This document shows, in pieces, positions 16,857-24,997 of a stretch of DNA of 49,800 bases. The stretch is from an uncultured bacterium. Lineage in GTDB: Bacteria; Verrucomicrobiota; Kiritimatiellia; RFP12; UBA1067. The stretch spans positions 1 to 49,800 of the forward strand of contig CACZAK010000030.1 of assembly GCA_902779075.1 (NCBI GenBank), given 5' to 3'. Made by a program: the position numbers and the translations under genes. The notes beneath the pieces were generated by a model. That model did no database searches. It saw only the letters and a program-made list of their open reading frames with translations, and was not told where the DNA came from. Within the stretch, counting starts at the first letter, position 1. Every line of letters begins with the position of its first letter.

Positions 16857-17150
16857 CATGTGCAACGTCCGGTTGACCCGCCACGGCTCACCCGGAGGTT
16901 TTGCCCCACCTCCGTACCGCCCAAGCGCGACTGGATTCACTGCGTTCCGCAGTGCCTTTCCAAGCAGCACCTTACAATCGATCTTCAGTTTTATTTGTTT
17001 TAACCTTCCTTGTTTTAGACTAAGAAAGAGGGTGATGCTTTTTGGCAACGGGATGGAATCGTATGCCGTTACGCAGACGGAAAGCACGGTTACGGGGGGG
17101 ACGTCGCAACCTCTTTCTCTACCCTCCGGGTCCACGGTTACGACGAAATT
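16857..17150. other. Gene-free stretch with small hairpins
   Basis: About 300 bases between the FkbH-like gene and the recN promoter. It holds a 7-bp hairpin (CACTGCG/CGCAGTG, 16938-16954), a CGGAGGT/ACCTCCG pair near 16890-16915 and a repeated CACGGTTACG (about 17087 and 17133). No T-run follows the hairpins. A frame open through here is only an upstream extension of recN, and no convincing gene is seen. Confidence 0.5.
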
Positions 17151-17151
17151 A

Positions 17152-17160
17152 TGGTATAAT
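17152..17160 (+). promoter_or_regulatory. Extended -10 promoter for recN
   Basis: TGG followed by TATAAT (17155-17160), 36 nt upstream of the GTG start. No clear -35 element. Confidence 0.65.
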
Positions 17161-17196
17161 AGCCGCCGTCCAAATCACAGAAGGAACATCCAAACG

Positions 17197-18888
17197 GTGT
17201 TAACCCGTCTCACAGTTCGGAATTTGGCCATCGTCGAAGCGGCGGATGTCGCGTTCGGCGAGGGGCTGAACATCATCACCGGCGAAACCGGTGCGGGCAA
17301 GAGTGTCCTCATGGGCGCGCTTGAGCTCGTGCTCGGCGCGCGGGCGGACGCCTCCACGGTGCGCGACGGCGCGAAGGAGGCGCGCGTGGAGGCGGAATTT
17401 GCGCTCGCGGACGAGTCGGTGCGCGCCGACGTGGCGCGCATTCTCGATGACGCGGGCCTCCCGCCCTGCGAGGACGGCGCGCTTATCGTGCGGCGTACCG
17501 TTTCGGCAACAGGCGGCGGACGCGTCCATGTGAACGACGCTGCCTCGACTGTGCAGACCCTGCGCGCGCTCGGACGTCTCCTCGTGGACGTCCACGGCCC
17601 GAACGACCACCAGTCGCTTCTTGAGGAATCTTTCCAGCGCCGTCTCCTTGACGCCTACGGCAAAATCGATCTCGCCCCCTATTCGGCGGCGTGGCGCAAC
17701 CTCTGCGACCTCCGCGCCGAACTCGACGCGCTTCAAGGCGACGCGGGCGATTTCGCCGAGGAGTGCGAGCGTCTCCGCTACGCGGTGGACGAACTCGAAG
17801 CGGCCAATCTCTGCGAAGAGGACGAAACGGAGCTGCCCGCCCGCCACGCGGCGGCGGCGCACGCGGCCGAGATCCTTGACTGCGCAAACGCCGTCACGTC
17901 CGCGCTCTCCGGCGACGACGAAGCCTCCGCCGCCAACGCCCTCGCGTCCGCCGGGGCGCGCCTCGCCGAGATGGCGAAGTACCACGAGCCCGCGCAGGAG
18001 TGGCGCGAGGAACTGGAATCCGTCGCCGTGCGCGTGCAGGAGCTCGCGCGCAGCGTGGAGGACTCCGTGAGCCGCCTTGACGCGGACCCCGAGACGCTTC
18101 AGGCGCTCGACGACCGCCTTTCGCTCGTCCAGCGCCTCAAGCGCAAGTACAATTGCCCGACGGTTCCCGCGCTCCTCGAACTGCGCGACGCGCGCGCGGC
18201 GCGTCTCGCGGACCTGGAAGGGCGCGACGGACGCATCCGTGAACTGACGGATGCCGTCGCCGCCGCCGAGGCAGCCGTCGCGAAGGCGGGCGCCACGCTT
18301 GGTGCCGCACGCCGCAAGGCGGCGGAGCGCTTCGCGAAGGCCGTCACGAAGGAACTGCACGGACTTGGCTTCCTCAAGGCCGGTTTCGGCGCGGCCCTTA
18401 CGGCGCGTGCGCCGGACGCGAGCGGCTGCGACGCGGTGGAGTTCCGCTTCGAGCCGAACCCCGGCGAACCGCCGCGTCCGCTCCGCGACATCGCCTCCAC
18501 GGGCGAGATCGCGCGCGTGATGCTCGCGGTGAAGGCCGTGAGCGCCGAACACGACGCGATTCCCGTGCTCGTGTTCGACGAGATCGACTCCAACATCGGC
18601 GGCGAGGTGGGGCGCGCCGTGGGCGAGCGTCTGCGCGCCGTGAGCCGACACCACCAGGTGATCGCGATCACCCACCTGCCGCAGAGCGCGGTGTGGGGCG
18701 ACCGGCACCTCGCCGTGGCGAAGACCGTCTCCGGCGGCCGCACGCGCACCGCGATCCGCGTGCTGGAGGGTGACGACCGCGTCGCCGAGATCGCGCGCAT
18801 GCTCGGCGGGGCGTCCCTCACGAGCGTCGTCGCGCAGCACGCGCGCGAGCTCCTCGCGCTTGCGTCGGGCAAACCCGTAAAGAAGTGA
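17197..18888 (+). CDS. recN: DNA repair protein RecN
   Basis: 563 residues, the usual RecN length, starting at a GTG (VLTRLTVRNLAIVEAAD). Walker A is GETGAGKS near residue 35 and Walker B is VLVFDEIDSNIGG near residue 465, separated by a long coiled coil. RecN is an SMC-like ATPase that tethers DNA ends during recombinational repair. The frame stays open upstream to 16819, but only this start gives the conserved N-terminus and follows the promoter and a GAAGGA site. No SOS-like operator was recognised. hisH starts 9 bases after its stop. Confidence 0.93.
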   Translation: MLTRLTVRNLAIVEAADVAFGEGLNIITGETGAGKSVLMGALELVLGARADASTVRDGAKEARVEAEFALADESVRADVARILDDAGLPPCEDGALIVRRTVSATGGGRVHVNDAASTVQTLRALGRLLVDVHGPNDHQSLLEESFQRRLLDAYGKIDLAPYSAAWRNLCDLRAELDALQGDAGDFAEECERLRYAVDELEAANLCEEDETELPARHAAAAHAAEILDCANAVTSALSGDDEASAANALASAGARLAEMAKYHEPAQEWREELESVAVRVQELARSVEDSVSRLDADPETLQALDDRLSLVQRLKRKYNCPTVPALLELRDARAARLADLEGRDGRIRELTDAVAAAEAAVAKAGATLGAARRKAAERFAKAVTKELHGLGFLKAGFGAALTARAPDASGCDAVEFRFEPNPGEPPRPLRDIASTGEIARVMLAVKAVSAEHDAIPVLVFDEIDSNIGGEVGRAVGERLRAVSRHHQVIAITHLPQSAVWGDRHLAVAKTVSGGRTRTAIRVLEGDDRVAEIARMLGGASLTSVVAQHARELLALASGKPVKK

Positions 18889-18897
18889 AGGTTCACT

Positions 18898-19533
18898 ATG
18901 ACCGTGATTGTTGACTACCGGGCCGGCAACCTGACGAGCGTGAAGCTCGCGTTCGCCGCCCTCGGCGAGCCGGTGGAGGTGACGAACGACCCCGCCAAGG
19001 TGCGTGCCGCGTCGCGCGTGGTGTTTCCCGGCGTGGGGGCCGCACGGAGCGCGATGGAGAACTTGCGCGACCTCGGCCTTGTCGATGCCGTGAAAGAGGC
19101 GGCGACGGACGGGCGTCCGTTCCTTGGCATCTGCCTCGGGATGCAGATCCTTTTCGCGCACAGCGAAGAGGATGGCGGCGTCGATACGCTCGGCGTGTTT
19201 TCGGGTCAGGTACGGAAGTTCCCATCCGTGCCCGGCTGTAAAGTGCCCGAAATCGGCTGGAACCAGGTTCTGGTCAACGGCGGTCGCGGGGCGACCGCCC
19301 TACCGGTAGGGCGGTCGCCCCGCGACCGCCGCAATTCGGATGACGGTGTTGAATACTATTTTGTGCATAGCTACTACGCGGAACTGGGGCCGTGGACGTT
19401 CGGCAAAACTGAATACGCGGGAATCGAATTCACCTCAATGGTCAAGCAGGGCCGGATGTGGGCGTGCCAGTTCCATCCCGAAAAATCGGGACGCGTGGGG
19501 CTTGAACTGCTGAAAGGATGGTTGGCATGCTGA
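18898..19533 (+). CDS. hisH: Imidazole glycerol phosphate synthase glutaminase subunit HisH
   Basis: 211 residues. The class I glutaminase triad is C79 (GICLGMQIL), H193 and E195 (CQFHPEKSG). It supplies ammonia to HisF in histidine synthesis. The protein is slightly long because the loop before YYFVHSYY is replaced by about 19 residues encoded by a 52-bp perfect palindrome (19279-19330), made of two hairpin units tail to tail. Its 3' end overlaps hisF by seven bases, so the subunits are probably translated together. Its activity with the inserted loop is inferred from the intact triad, not shown. Confidence 0.95.
   Translation: MTVIVDYRAGNLTSVKLAFAALGEPVEVTNDPAKVRAASRVVFPGVGAARSAMENLRDLGLVDAVKEAATDGRPFLGICLGMQILFAHSEEDGGVDTLGVFSGQVRKFPSVPGCKVPEIGWNQVLVNGGRGATALPVGRSPRDRRNSDDGVEYYFVHSYYAELGPWTFGKTEYAGIEFTSMVKQGRMWACQFHPEKSGRVGLELLKGWLAC
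19279..19330. repeat. 52-bp perfect palindrome of two hairpin elements inside hisH
   Basis: Bases 19279-19304 are the exact reverse complement of 19305-19330. The right half is identical to the unit in the KASIII gene (15318-15343). The whole can fold as one 26-bp cruciform or as two 9-bp hairpins. It is read in frame as GGRGATALPVGRSPRDRR. Confidence 0.95.
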
Positions 19534-20303
19534 CGAAACGCATCATCCCGTGTCTCGACGTGCGCGACGGACGCGTCACGAAGGGCGTCAAGTTCAAGAA
19601 CAACATCGACCTCGGCGATCCCGTCGAGATGGCGGTCGCGTATTCCGAGGGCGGCGCGGACGAGCTCGTGTTCTACGACATCACGGCGTCGGCGGAGCGG
19701 CGTCCGACGGACATCGGCATGGTGGCGGCGGTGGCGGAGTCGATCCGCATCCCGTTCGCCGTGGGCGGGGGCGTGTCGGACGTGGGCGACATGGAACGCG
19801 TGATCCTCGCGGGGGCGGAGAAGGTGAGCGTCAATTCTCTCGCCGTGCGCAACCCGCAGATCATTGCGGACGGCGCGCGCGAGTTCGGCGCGCAGTGTGT
19901 GGTGCTGGGCATGGACCCCGTCAAGAGCGACAACCCGAAGTGTCCGAGCGGCTACGAGATCACCACGCGCGGGTTCCGCGAGTTCACGGGGATGGACGCC
20001 GTGGAGTGGGCGAAGCGCGCGGCCGATCTCGGCGCGGGCGAGATCGTGGTGAACAGCGTGGACGCGGACGGCACGCGCGCGGGTTTCGAGCTCACGATTA
20101 CGCGCCTCATCGCCGAGGCGGTGCCGGTGCCCGTGGTCGCCTCGGGCGGTGCGGGGCAGCCGTCGCACCTTGTGGACGCCTTCAACCTTGCTCACGCCGA
20201 CGCGGCGATCGTCGCGGGGATGATTCACACAGGTGACTGGACGATCGCCCAGATCAAAGAAGAGCTCGCCACCGCCGGTATCCCGGTACGGAAGGTGTGG
20301 TAG
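19527..20303 (+). CDS. hisF: Imidazole glycerol phosphate synthase cyclase subunit HisF
   Basis: 258 residues from ATG 19527, which gives the conserved start MLTKRIIPCLDVRDGR with the catalytic aspartate at residue 11. Further TIM-barrel motifs are GGADELVFYDI, FAVGGGVS, VVNSVDADGT and VVASGGAG. It forms imidazole glycerol phosphate and AICAR with HisH. An upstream in-frame ATG at 19518 lies inside hisH and is less likely. Other his genes are not in this window. Confidence 0.95.
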   Translation: MLTKRIIPCLDVRDGRVTKGVKFKNNIDLGDPVEMAVAYSEGGADELVFYDITASAERRPTDIGMVAAVAESIRIPFAVGGGVSDVGDMERVILAGAEKVSVNSLAVRNPQIIADGAREFGAQCVVLGMDPVKSDNPKCPSGYEITTRGFREFTGMDAVEWAKRAADLGAGEIVVNSVDADGTRAGFELTITRLIAEAVPVPVVASGGAGQPSHLVDAFNLAHADAAIVAGMIHTGDWTIAQIKEELATAGIPVRKVW

Positions 20304-20335
20304 TGAAATTTGTCAATTAGAAGGGATTAAAAAAC

Positions 20336-23300
20336 ATGAAGAACACACTTATTTTTGCATGTGTGCTGTCCGTCGCCGCGTGTACGGCCGCCGTGGACGG
20401 TATTTCATTCGAGGGGCTTTCCCCGATCGACGCGGCGGCGTTCAGCATTGAGCGCGCCGACAAAGACGGAGACCGCATCTACCAGTTCACGGAGAAGAGC
20501 GGAACGCACGCGCGTGAAATCGTTGTCGTGCCAGGCGACGGATTGAAGGCCGAGGCGGCAGAGGTGCGGTATCCGAACGGTGAAACGGCGGAGCGTCCGT
20601 TCGTTGAGAACGGGAAGATCTATCTTTCGTTCGCGCCGGGCGAGACGCTGTTTCTGGCGTGGCCGAGGTCGCGACGGGGCGCGCCCCTCCCGTTGCGCCT
20701 TCCCGAAATCGTCGGGCGCGAACAGCCGGCGCGCATCGTGCGGCGTGAAGTGATTGAGCGCGACGGCGGCGCGGTGCTTGAGGGCGCGGCGTGGATCTGG
20801 CATCCAGACGCGATGCAGAAGAAGGCCGTCGCGACACTGCGCACGACATTCGACATTCCAGAGGGCGCGACGATCAATGCGGCCACGCTCACGTTCTCGC
20901 TCGACAACGGTGGCGAGGTGCGATTGAACGGGCAGGTCGTGGGCAGGCAGGAGACGAACTCGTCTTCGTGGATGAAGCTTTCCGTGATTGGCGGCTCGGC
21001 GGGGACGCCTCGCCCTACCGATTTGCGGGCGTTGCTGAAGCCTGGGCGGAATGTTCTTGAGGCGACGTGCGATAATTTCATACCCGGCGATGCCGGGTTC
21101 ATCGCTTCCCTCAACATGACCGTGGGCGGAAAGAAGATGCGCGTGTTCACGAACAACAAGTCGTGGGAGGCGTCGCTCGACGGCAAGACGTTCAAGCGCG
21201 CAAAGAGTGCGGGAATGTACGGGGCGATGCCGTGGATGCGGTTCGACGCAGATGGCATTGCCCGTCAGAAGCCGTTGAAGAAATCATGCACGACTGAACT
21301 TGCGTTCGACCTGGGAATATCCGTTCCGCCGGGACGTCTCTTCTTCGTGGGCGATGGTTTCAGGCGCGAGGTCACGTCTGTCCTGAAGCCGGGACTGAAC
21401 AAGGTGGGAGAGGCGCGTGACGTGAAAAATCCGCGCTTGATCTGGACGGCACCCGCGCAGGGGGTGTATGATCTGCGATGCGAATACCTTGCCGAGCCGA
21501 TGGGCGTGGTGGCGCCGCGTTTCTTCTGGAAGTGGGCGGGGGAGAGACCGAAGGAGTGGATGTTGAAGGTGTGGGAGTGCAACGGTAGGGCGAGGCGTCC
21601 CCGCCGAGCCGACAACGAGCAAGATGCCCGTTGTCCCAGTGCCGCCGACGCCAACGGGCAAGATGCCCGTTGTCCCAGTGTGGTGGCTGAGTTCAAGACG
21701 AGTGAGCATCTGTACGTGCCGAAGATGGCGCTGAAACCGTTCACGCGCTTCTGCTGGAGCGTGGAGGAGTGCGGCGCGCTCGGTGATCGCGCCCTACCGG
21801 GTGGTGGCGGCGCGGCTCGGCGGGGACGCCTCGCCCTACCTGGGGTGGCGGTTGGAACTTTTGTGAGTGGCATTGAGAAGTGGGAAAAGCCGTTCTTCAA
21901 GCCGCCGTGGAAGCATGACCAGAGGGAGTACTGGATCGCGCGGAAGAAGGTGACGCTGAAAGGCGCAAAGAGCGTGATAATCTCGCTTGCCTCGCTTGGA
22001 TCGCACAGGCTCTATGTGAACGGCAAACCGGCGAGCGACTGTTTTGGTCCGAACCGGAGCCACGTCGAGGACGGCATCCTCCTTGCCACGACATACGACG
22101 TGACGGATCTCGTGAAGGACGGCGAGAACGAGTTCAAGGTCTATATGCACGACGGCTGGGCCGCCTTGGGACAGTGCAAGGAGAAGGAGTCGTGTCTGAG
22201 CGTCGATGGACGCGCGATCACGTCACCAGATTTGGGTGGACAGATCACGGTGATCGACTCCGCAGAGCCGTGGGACGTTTCGCTCAGTGCGGACCGCTCC
22301 TACGGTCCCATCGCCTGGTGCGGCAACGGCGACCGGCGCGGCGTGGAGCACCTCTGCGACGCGGAGCGCGAGACGCGCCACGCGCGCGGCGTGATGCGCG
22401 CCGGGCCGGCGTTCACCGTCTCCTGCGATGTGGCGGACCGCGACCACGCGATCCGCGAGATCAAGCCCGTTTCGATCGAGGAGACGGCGACGCCCGGCAA
22501 GTGGAAGATCGACATGGGCGAGGCGTTCTCGGGATTCATGCGCCTGAAGCTCAGCGGAAAGAAGGGGACTGTCGCGCGCATGACGGCGAGCGACACGTTT
22601 GTTGACGAGTGCACGTTCGGGCAGGTCTCCGAGTTCGAGTTCAGCGGGGGAGACGGCGTCTTCGAGAACAGGATGAATACGCAATCCGGCAGGTTCTTCT
22701 ATCTCACGGGATGCGAGAAGCCGGGACTTGACGACGTGACGGGTATCGTGATCGGGTGCTGCGGACGCATCACGGGCGGGTTCAAGGGCGACAGGGACCT
22801 TGAGAAGATCCTCGCGCTCGACCGCAACACGTTCATCGCCACGACGATGGGCGGCGTGACGGTGGACTGTCCGCACCGTGAGCGCCTGGGCTACGGCGAG
22901 GCGAGCCTTTCCGCGATGTGGGGCGACGGAATGCCGCAGTTCGACAGCGCGGCGTACTACTACGCCTACCTGCTCAAATGGGCGTCGAGTCAGCGTCCGG
23001 ACGGCAGCATCCCGCACGTGTCGCCGAACGGCTACGGCTGGGGCGGCACGTTCTGGAGCAACTTCCCCGTGTATGCGCTCGCAGATTACAGCCGACGCTA
23101 TCCCGACGCGCGCTTGAAGGGCATCATGCGCCCCGTGATCGACAAGTGGCTCGACTACCTCAACTCGCATGTGCGCCCGGACGGCATCCTCGCGCAGTAC
23201 GAGCCGAAGAAGGGCGATTGCCTCGGTGACTGGCTCTATCCTGAGATACATAAGACGAAGCACTCCTCCGGCGACTGGGGCCATACTGTGGAGGGAATGT

Positions 23301-24046
23301 TCTTCAACAATTGCGCGTACGCCTGGGCCATCAAGCGCGCGCTGGGGATCGACGGCCTCATCACGGATCCCGCTCGTCGGGCGGAGCTGGAGCGCCGCCA
23401 CGCCGCGCTCGTGAAGGCGATCGACCGCGAGTGGTATAAGAACGGGCTGTACGTCTCTGAGGACGCGCGCTACCAGGCGATCGCGCTGCTGGGCGGCGTG
23501 GCGGATGCGGGCGGACACCGTGCCGAGACGGAGAAGGCGATGCAGGACATCGTGGAGTGGAAGGGCTACATCGACGGCGGCAGCCCGAGCTACATGCCGA
23601 TCCTGCGGCTGCTCTGCGCGACCCGGCGCGGACGCGAACTCGCGCTGCGCACCTTCCGTCGCCGCGAGGCGCCCGGCTTCCTCTACTTCGCGGACGAGGG
23701 GTACAACACGATCCCCGAGGACTGGTGGTACGGACGCTCGTCGCGTGGCAGCATGATCCACACATGCTACACCGGTCCCGCCGGCGCACTCTTCCACGGC
23801 TTCGCCGGCTTCGAGATCAACGGGAACAAGATCACCGTCGCGCCGCTGCTCTCGGATACATTGCCGAACTTCTCCGCGTACACCGAGACGCTGTACGGAA
23901 CGCTGTGGGTGAAGGTGGAGTCGAAGGGCGGACGCCGCGTCGTGTGGGTGCTGTGTCCGTACGGCTGCGAAGGGACGTTCGTCGCCGATGGCGCGCGCCA
24001 CGCGCTCCGTCCCGGCCTCAACAGGTTCGAGGTGGCACAGCAGTAA
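20336..24046 (+). CDS. Secreted GH78-type alpha-L-rhamnosidase
   Basis: 1,236 residues with a signal peptide (MKNTLIFACVLSVAACTAAV). N-terminal beta-sandwich domains are followed by an all-alpha six-hairpin catalytic domain from about residue 800. DCPHRERLGYGE near residue 844 matches the rhamnosidase acid motif, and SQRPDGSIPHVSPNGYGW is typical of the barrel. It would release terminal rhamnose from plant or microbial glycans. The N-terminal half is peppered with in-frame hairpin elements at 20667, 20993, 21584, 21613-21680, 21773 and 21814, which make residues about 415-505 compositionally unlike the rest (NGQDARCPS, then AARRGRLALP). AGAAGGGA precedes the ATG. No frameshift is seen. Confidence 0.85.
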   Translation: MKNTLIFACVLSVAACTAAVDGISFEGLSPIDAAAFSIERADKDGDRIYQFTEKSGTHAREIVVVPGDGLKAEAAEVRYPNGETAERPFVENGKIYLSFAPGETLFLAWPRSRRGAPLPLRLPEIVGREQPARIVRREVIERDGGAVLEGAAWIWHPDAMQKKAVATLRTTFDIPEGATINAATLTFSLDNGGEVRLNGQVVGRQETNSSSWMKLSVIGGSAGTPRPTDLRALLKPGRNVLEATCDNFIPGDAGFIASLNMTVGGKKMRVFTNNKSWEASLDGKTFKRAKSAGMYGAMPWMRFDADGIARQKPLKKSCTTELAFDLGISVPPGRLFFVGDGFRREVTSVLKPGLNKVGEARDVKNPRLIWTAPAQGVYDLRCEYLAEPMGVVAPRFFWKWAGERPKEWMLKVWECNGRARRPRRADNEQDARCPSAADANGQDARCPSVVAEFKTSEHLYVPKMALKPFTRFCWSVEECGALGDRALPGGGGAARRGRLALPGVAVGTFVSGIEKWEKPFFKPPWKHDQREYWIARKKVTLKGAKSVIISLASLGSHRLYVNGKPASDCFGPNRSHVEDGILLATTYDVTDLVKDGENEFKVYMHDGWAALGQCKEKESCLSVDGRAITSPDLGGQITVIDSAEPWDVSLSADRSYGPIAWCGNGDRRGVEHLCDAERETRHARGVMRAGPAFTVSCDVADRDHAIREIKPVSIEETATPGKWKIDMGEAFSGFMRLKLSGKKGTVARMTASDTFVDECTFGQVSEFEFSGGDGVFENRMNTQSGRFFYLTGCEKPGLDDVTGIVIGCCGRITGGFKGDRDLEKILALDRNTFIATTMGGVTVDCPHRERLGYGEASLSAMWGDGMPQFDSAAYYYAYLLKWASSQRPDGSIPHVSPNGYGWGGTFWSNFPVYALADYSRRYPDARLKGIMRPVIDKWLDYLNSHVRPDGILAQYEPKKGDCLGDWLYPEIHKTKHSSGDWGHTVEGMFFNNCAYAWAIKRALGIDGLITDPARRAELERRHAALVKAIDREWYKNGLYVSEDARYQAIALLGGVADAGGHRAETEKAMQDIVEWKGYIDGGSPSYMPILRLLCATRRGRELALRTFRRREAPGFLYFADEGYNTIPEDWWYGRSSRGSMIHTCYTGPAGALFHGFAGFEINGNKITVAPLLSDTLPNFSAYTETLYGTLWVKVESKGGRRVVWVLCPYGCEGTFVADGARHALRPGLNRFEVAQQ
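20667..20693 (+). repeat. Hairpin element in the GH78 gene (GGTCGCG stem)
   Basis: A 27-nt, 9-codon unit translated around SRRGAPLPL. It matches the units in the FkbH-like gene (inverted) and in the GH-A/esterase gene at 29695. Confidence 0.8.
20993..21019 (-). repeat. GGTAGGG hairpin element in the GH78 gene, copy 1
   Basis: A 27-nt unit whose minus strand begins GGTAGGGCG. The stem has four outer-to-inner blocks with a tandem G-A mismatch. Translated in frame as GSAGTPRPT. Confidence 0.85.
21584..21610 (+). repeat. GGTAGGG hairpin element in the GH78 gene, copy 2
   Basis: The same 27-nt unit as at 20993, but in the opposite orientation, translated GRARRPRRA. Confidence 0.85.
21613..21680 (+). 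repeat. Pair of AACGGGCA/TGCCCGTT hairpin elements in the GH78 gene
   Basis: Two 29-nt units (21613-21641 and 21652-21680), 39 bases apart, translated EQDARCPS and GQDARCPS. The second has a perfect 8-bp stem with an AGA loop; the first has one stem mismatch. From memory, GQDARCPS/GQDAHAT-like peptides recur in predicted proteins of PVC bacteria. Confidence 0.85.
21773..21798 (-). repeat. Divergent GGTAGGG hairpin element in the GH78 gene
   Basis: 26 nt whose minus strand begins GGTAGGG and pairs GGCGCG with CGCGCC around a nine-base centre. Only 15 bases separate it from the next unit at 21814. Translated around CGALGDRALP. Confidence 0.65.
21814..21840 (-). repeat. GGTAGGG hairpin element in the GH78 gene, copy 3
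   Basis: Sequence-identical to the unit at 20993 and in the same orientation, but read in a different frame (ARRGRLALP instead of GSAGTPRPT). Confidence 0.85.
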
Positions 24047-24079
24047 TGCCGTCAGACAATGACGTGTGGTGCGGTCTTA

Positions 24080-24088
24080 TGGTATCAT
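24080..24088 (+). promoter_or_regulatory. Extended -10 promoter for the alpha/beta hydrolase gene
   Basis: TGG followed by TATCAT (24083-24088), 35 nt upstream of ATG 24124. Confidence 0.55.
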
Positions 24089-24123
24089 TCAAAAACTCGT
24101 ATTCAAAAAGGAGCAAGAAGAAA

Positions 24124-24993
24124 ATGACAAGAAAGTTAATGGTAGCCGCAATTGCGCTGGCGGGGGCGACGAACGTGATGGCGGCTGGCGATACGCCACA
24201 GAATGCGGCAAGCGAGGGGATGTCCTTGCGGGCGAAGATCGCGAAGACCTGCAAGATCACCGGATCGGACGTGTGGTACGGCTACCGTCGCACGAAGTTC
24301 AACTTCAATGGACGAAAGGCCTGGGTGGTGGAGCCGTCCGTCACGCCGGCGAAGGGCATGCCCTGGACCTGGACGATGCAGTGGGCGGAGGCGTTCGTGG
24401 ACCGCACGGGCGTCCCGGACCTGCTTGGAAAGGGCTACCACCACGTGACGATCGACGTGTTCAACACGCGCTTGGACGAGAACGGTCTCAAGGCGTGCGC
24501 GGCGTTCCAGGAATTTCTCGTGAAGGAACTTGGTTTTGCGCCCAAGGCCAACCTCGTCGGCATGAGCTGGGGCGGTTTCTTCTCCACGCGCTACGCAGCC
24601 ACCTACCCGCAGAACGTGCGTCGCATCTACCTCGATGCGCCGCTCTTGAACTTCGACGGGTTCGGCACAAAGGTGAACGCCAAGCAGTCTGCTGGGTTGA
24701 TTGGACCATGGGCTGCGAGGCTGCCTGCCGACGGCAAATGGACGAACGATCCGTGTATGCCCGTGAACATGGCCGAGCCGATAGCGAAGGCCGGCATCCC
24801 GGTGCTTCTTCTTTACGGCGGACAAGACCAGACCGTGCCGCCGGCGTTGAACGCGGAGCTGTTCATTGCGCGCTTCAAGGCGGCTGGAGGGCGGATCGGT
24901 GTCGACAAGCGCGGTGGCTTCGGACACCATCCCCACGGTGTTGATCCGAACAAGACCGACAAGATCGTCAATTTCGTGATGTCTGAGAAATAA
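24124..24993 (+). CDS. Secreted alpha/beta hydrolase
   Basis: 289 residues with a signal peptide (MTRKLMVAAIALAGATNVMA). The nucleophile is S148 in GMSWGGF; the acid is in GGQDQTVPP and the histidine in GFGHHPHGV. Likely a periplasmic esterase. It is a clear paralogue of the C-terminal domain of the protein at 28052-29965: both contain SLRAKIAK, GYRRT, FNGRKAW, VEPS and FLVKELGFAPKANL. The start is set by AAGGAG ten bases upstream. The permease gene follows after four bases, suggesting co-expression. Confidence 0.8.
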   Translation: MTRKLMVAAIALAGATNVMAAGDTPQNAASEGMSLRAKIAKTCKITGSDVWYGYRRTKFNFNGRKAWVVEPSVTPAKGMPWTWTMQWAEAFVDRTGVPDLLGKGYHHVTIDVFNTRLDENGLKACAAFQEFLVKELGFAPKANLVGMSWGGFFSTRYAATYPQNVRRIYLDAPLLNFDGFGTKVNAKQSAGLIGPWAARLPADGKWTNDPCMPVNMAEPIAKAGIPVLLLYGGQDQTVPPALNAELFIARFKAAGGRIGVDKRGGFGHHPHGVDPNKTDKIVNFVMSEK

Positions 24994-24997
24994 TATC

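Noticed and set aside
16819..17196. Extended recN start at 16819
   Set aside because: The added residues are low-complexity, cross the promoter at 17152-17160 and precede the conserved RecN N-terminus.
17200..19161. 653-residue minus-strand frame opposite recN and hisH
   Set aside because: Shadow of two clearly conserved genes; composition rich in Arg, Ala and His, with no recognisable motif.
22223..24001. 592-residue minus-strand frame opposite GH78
   Set aside because: Covers the conserved catalytic region on the other strand; no start signal and no protein-like motif.
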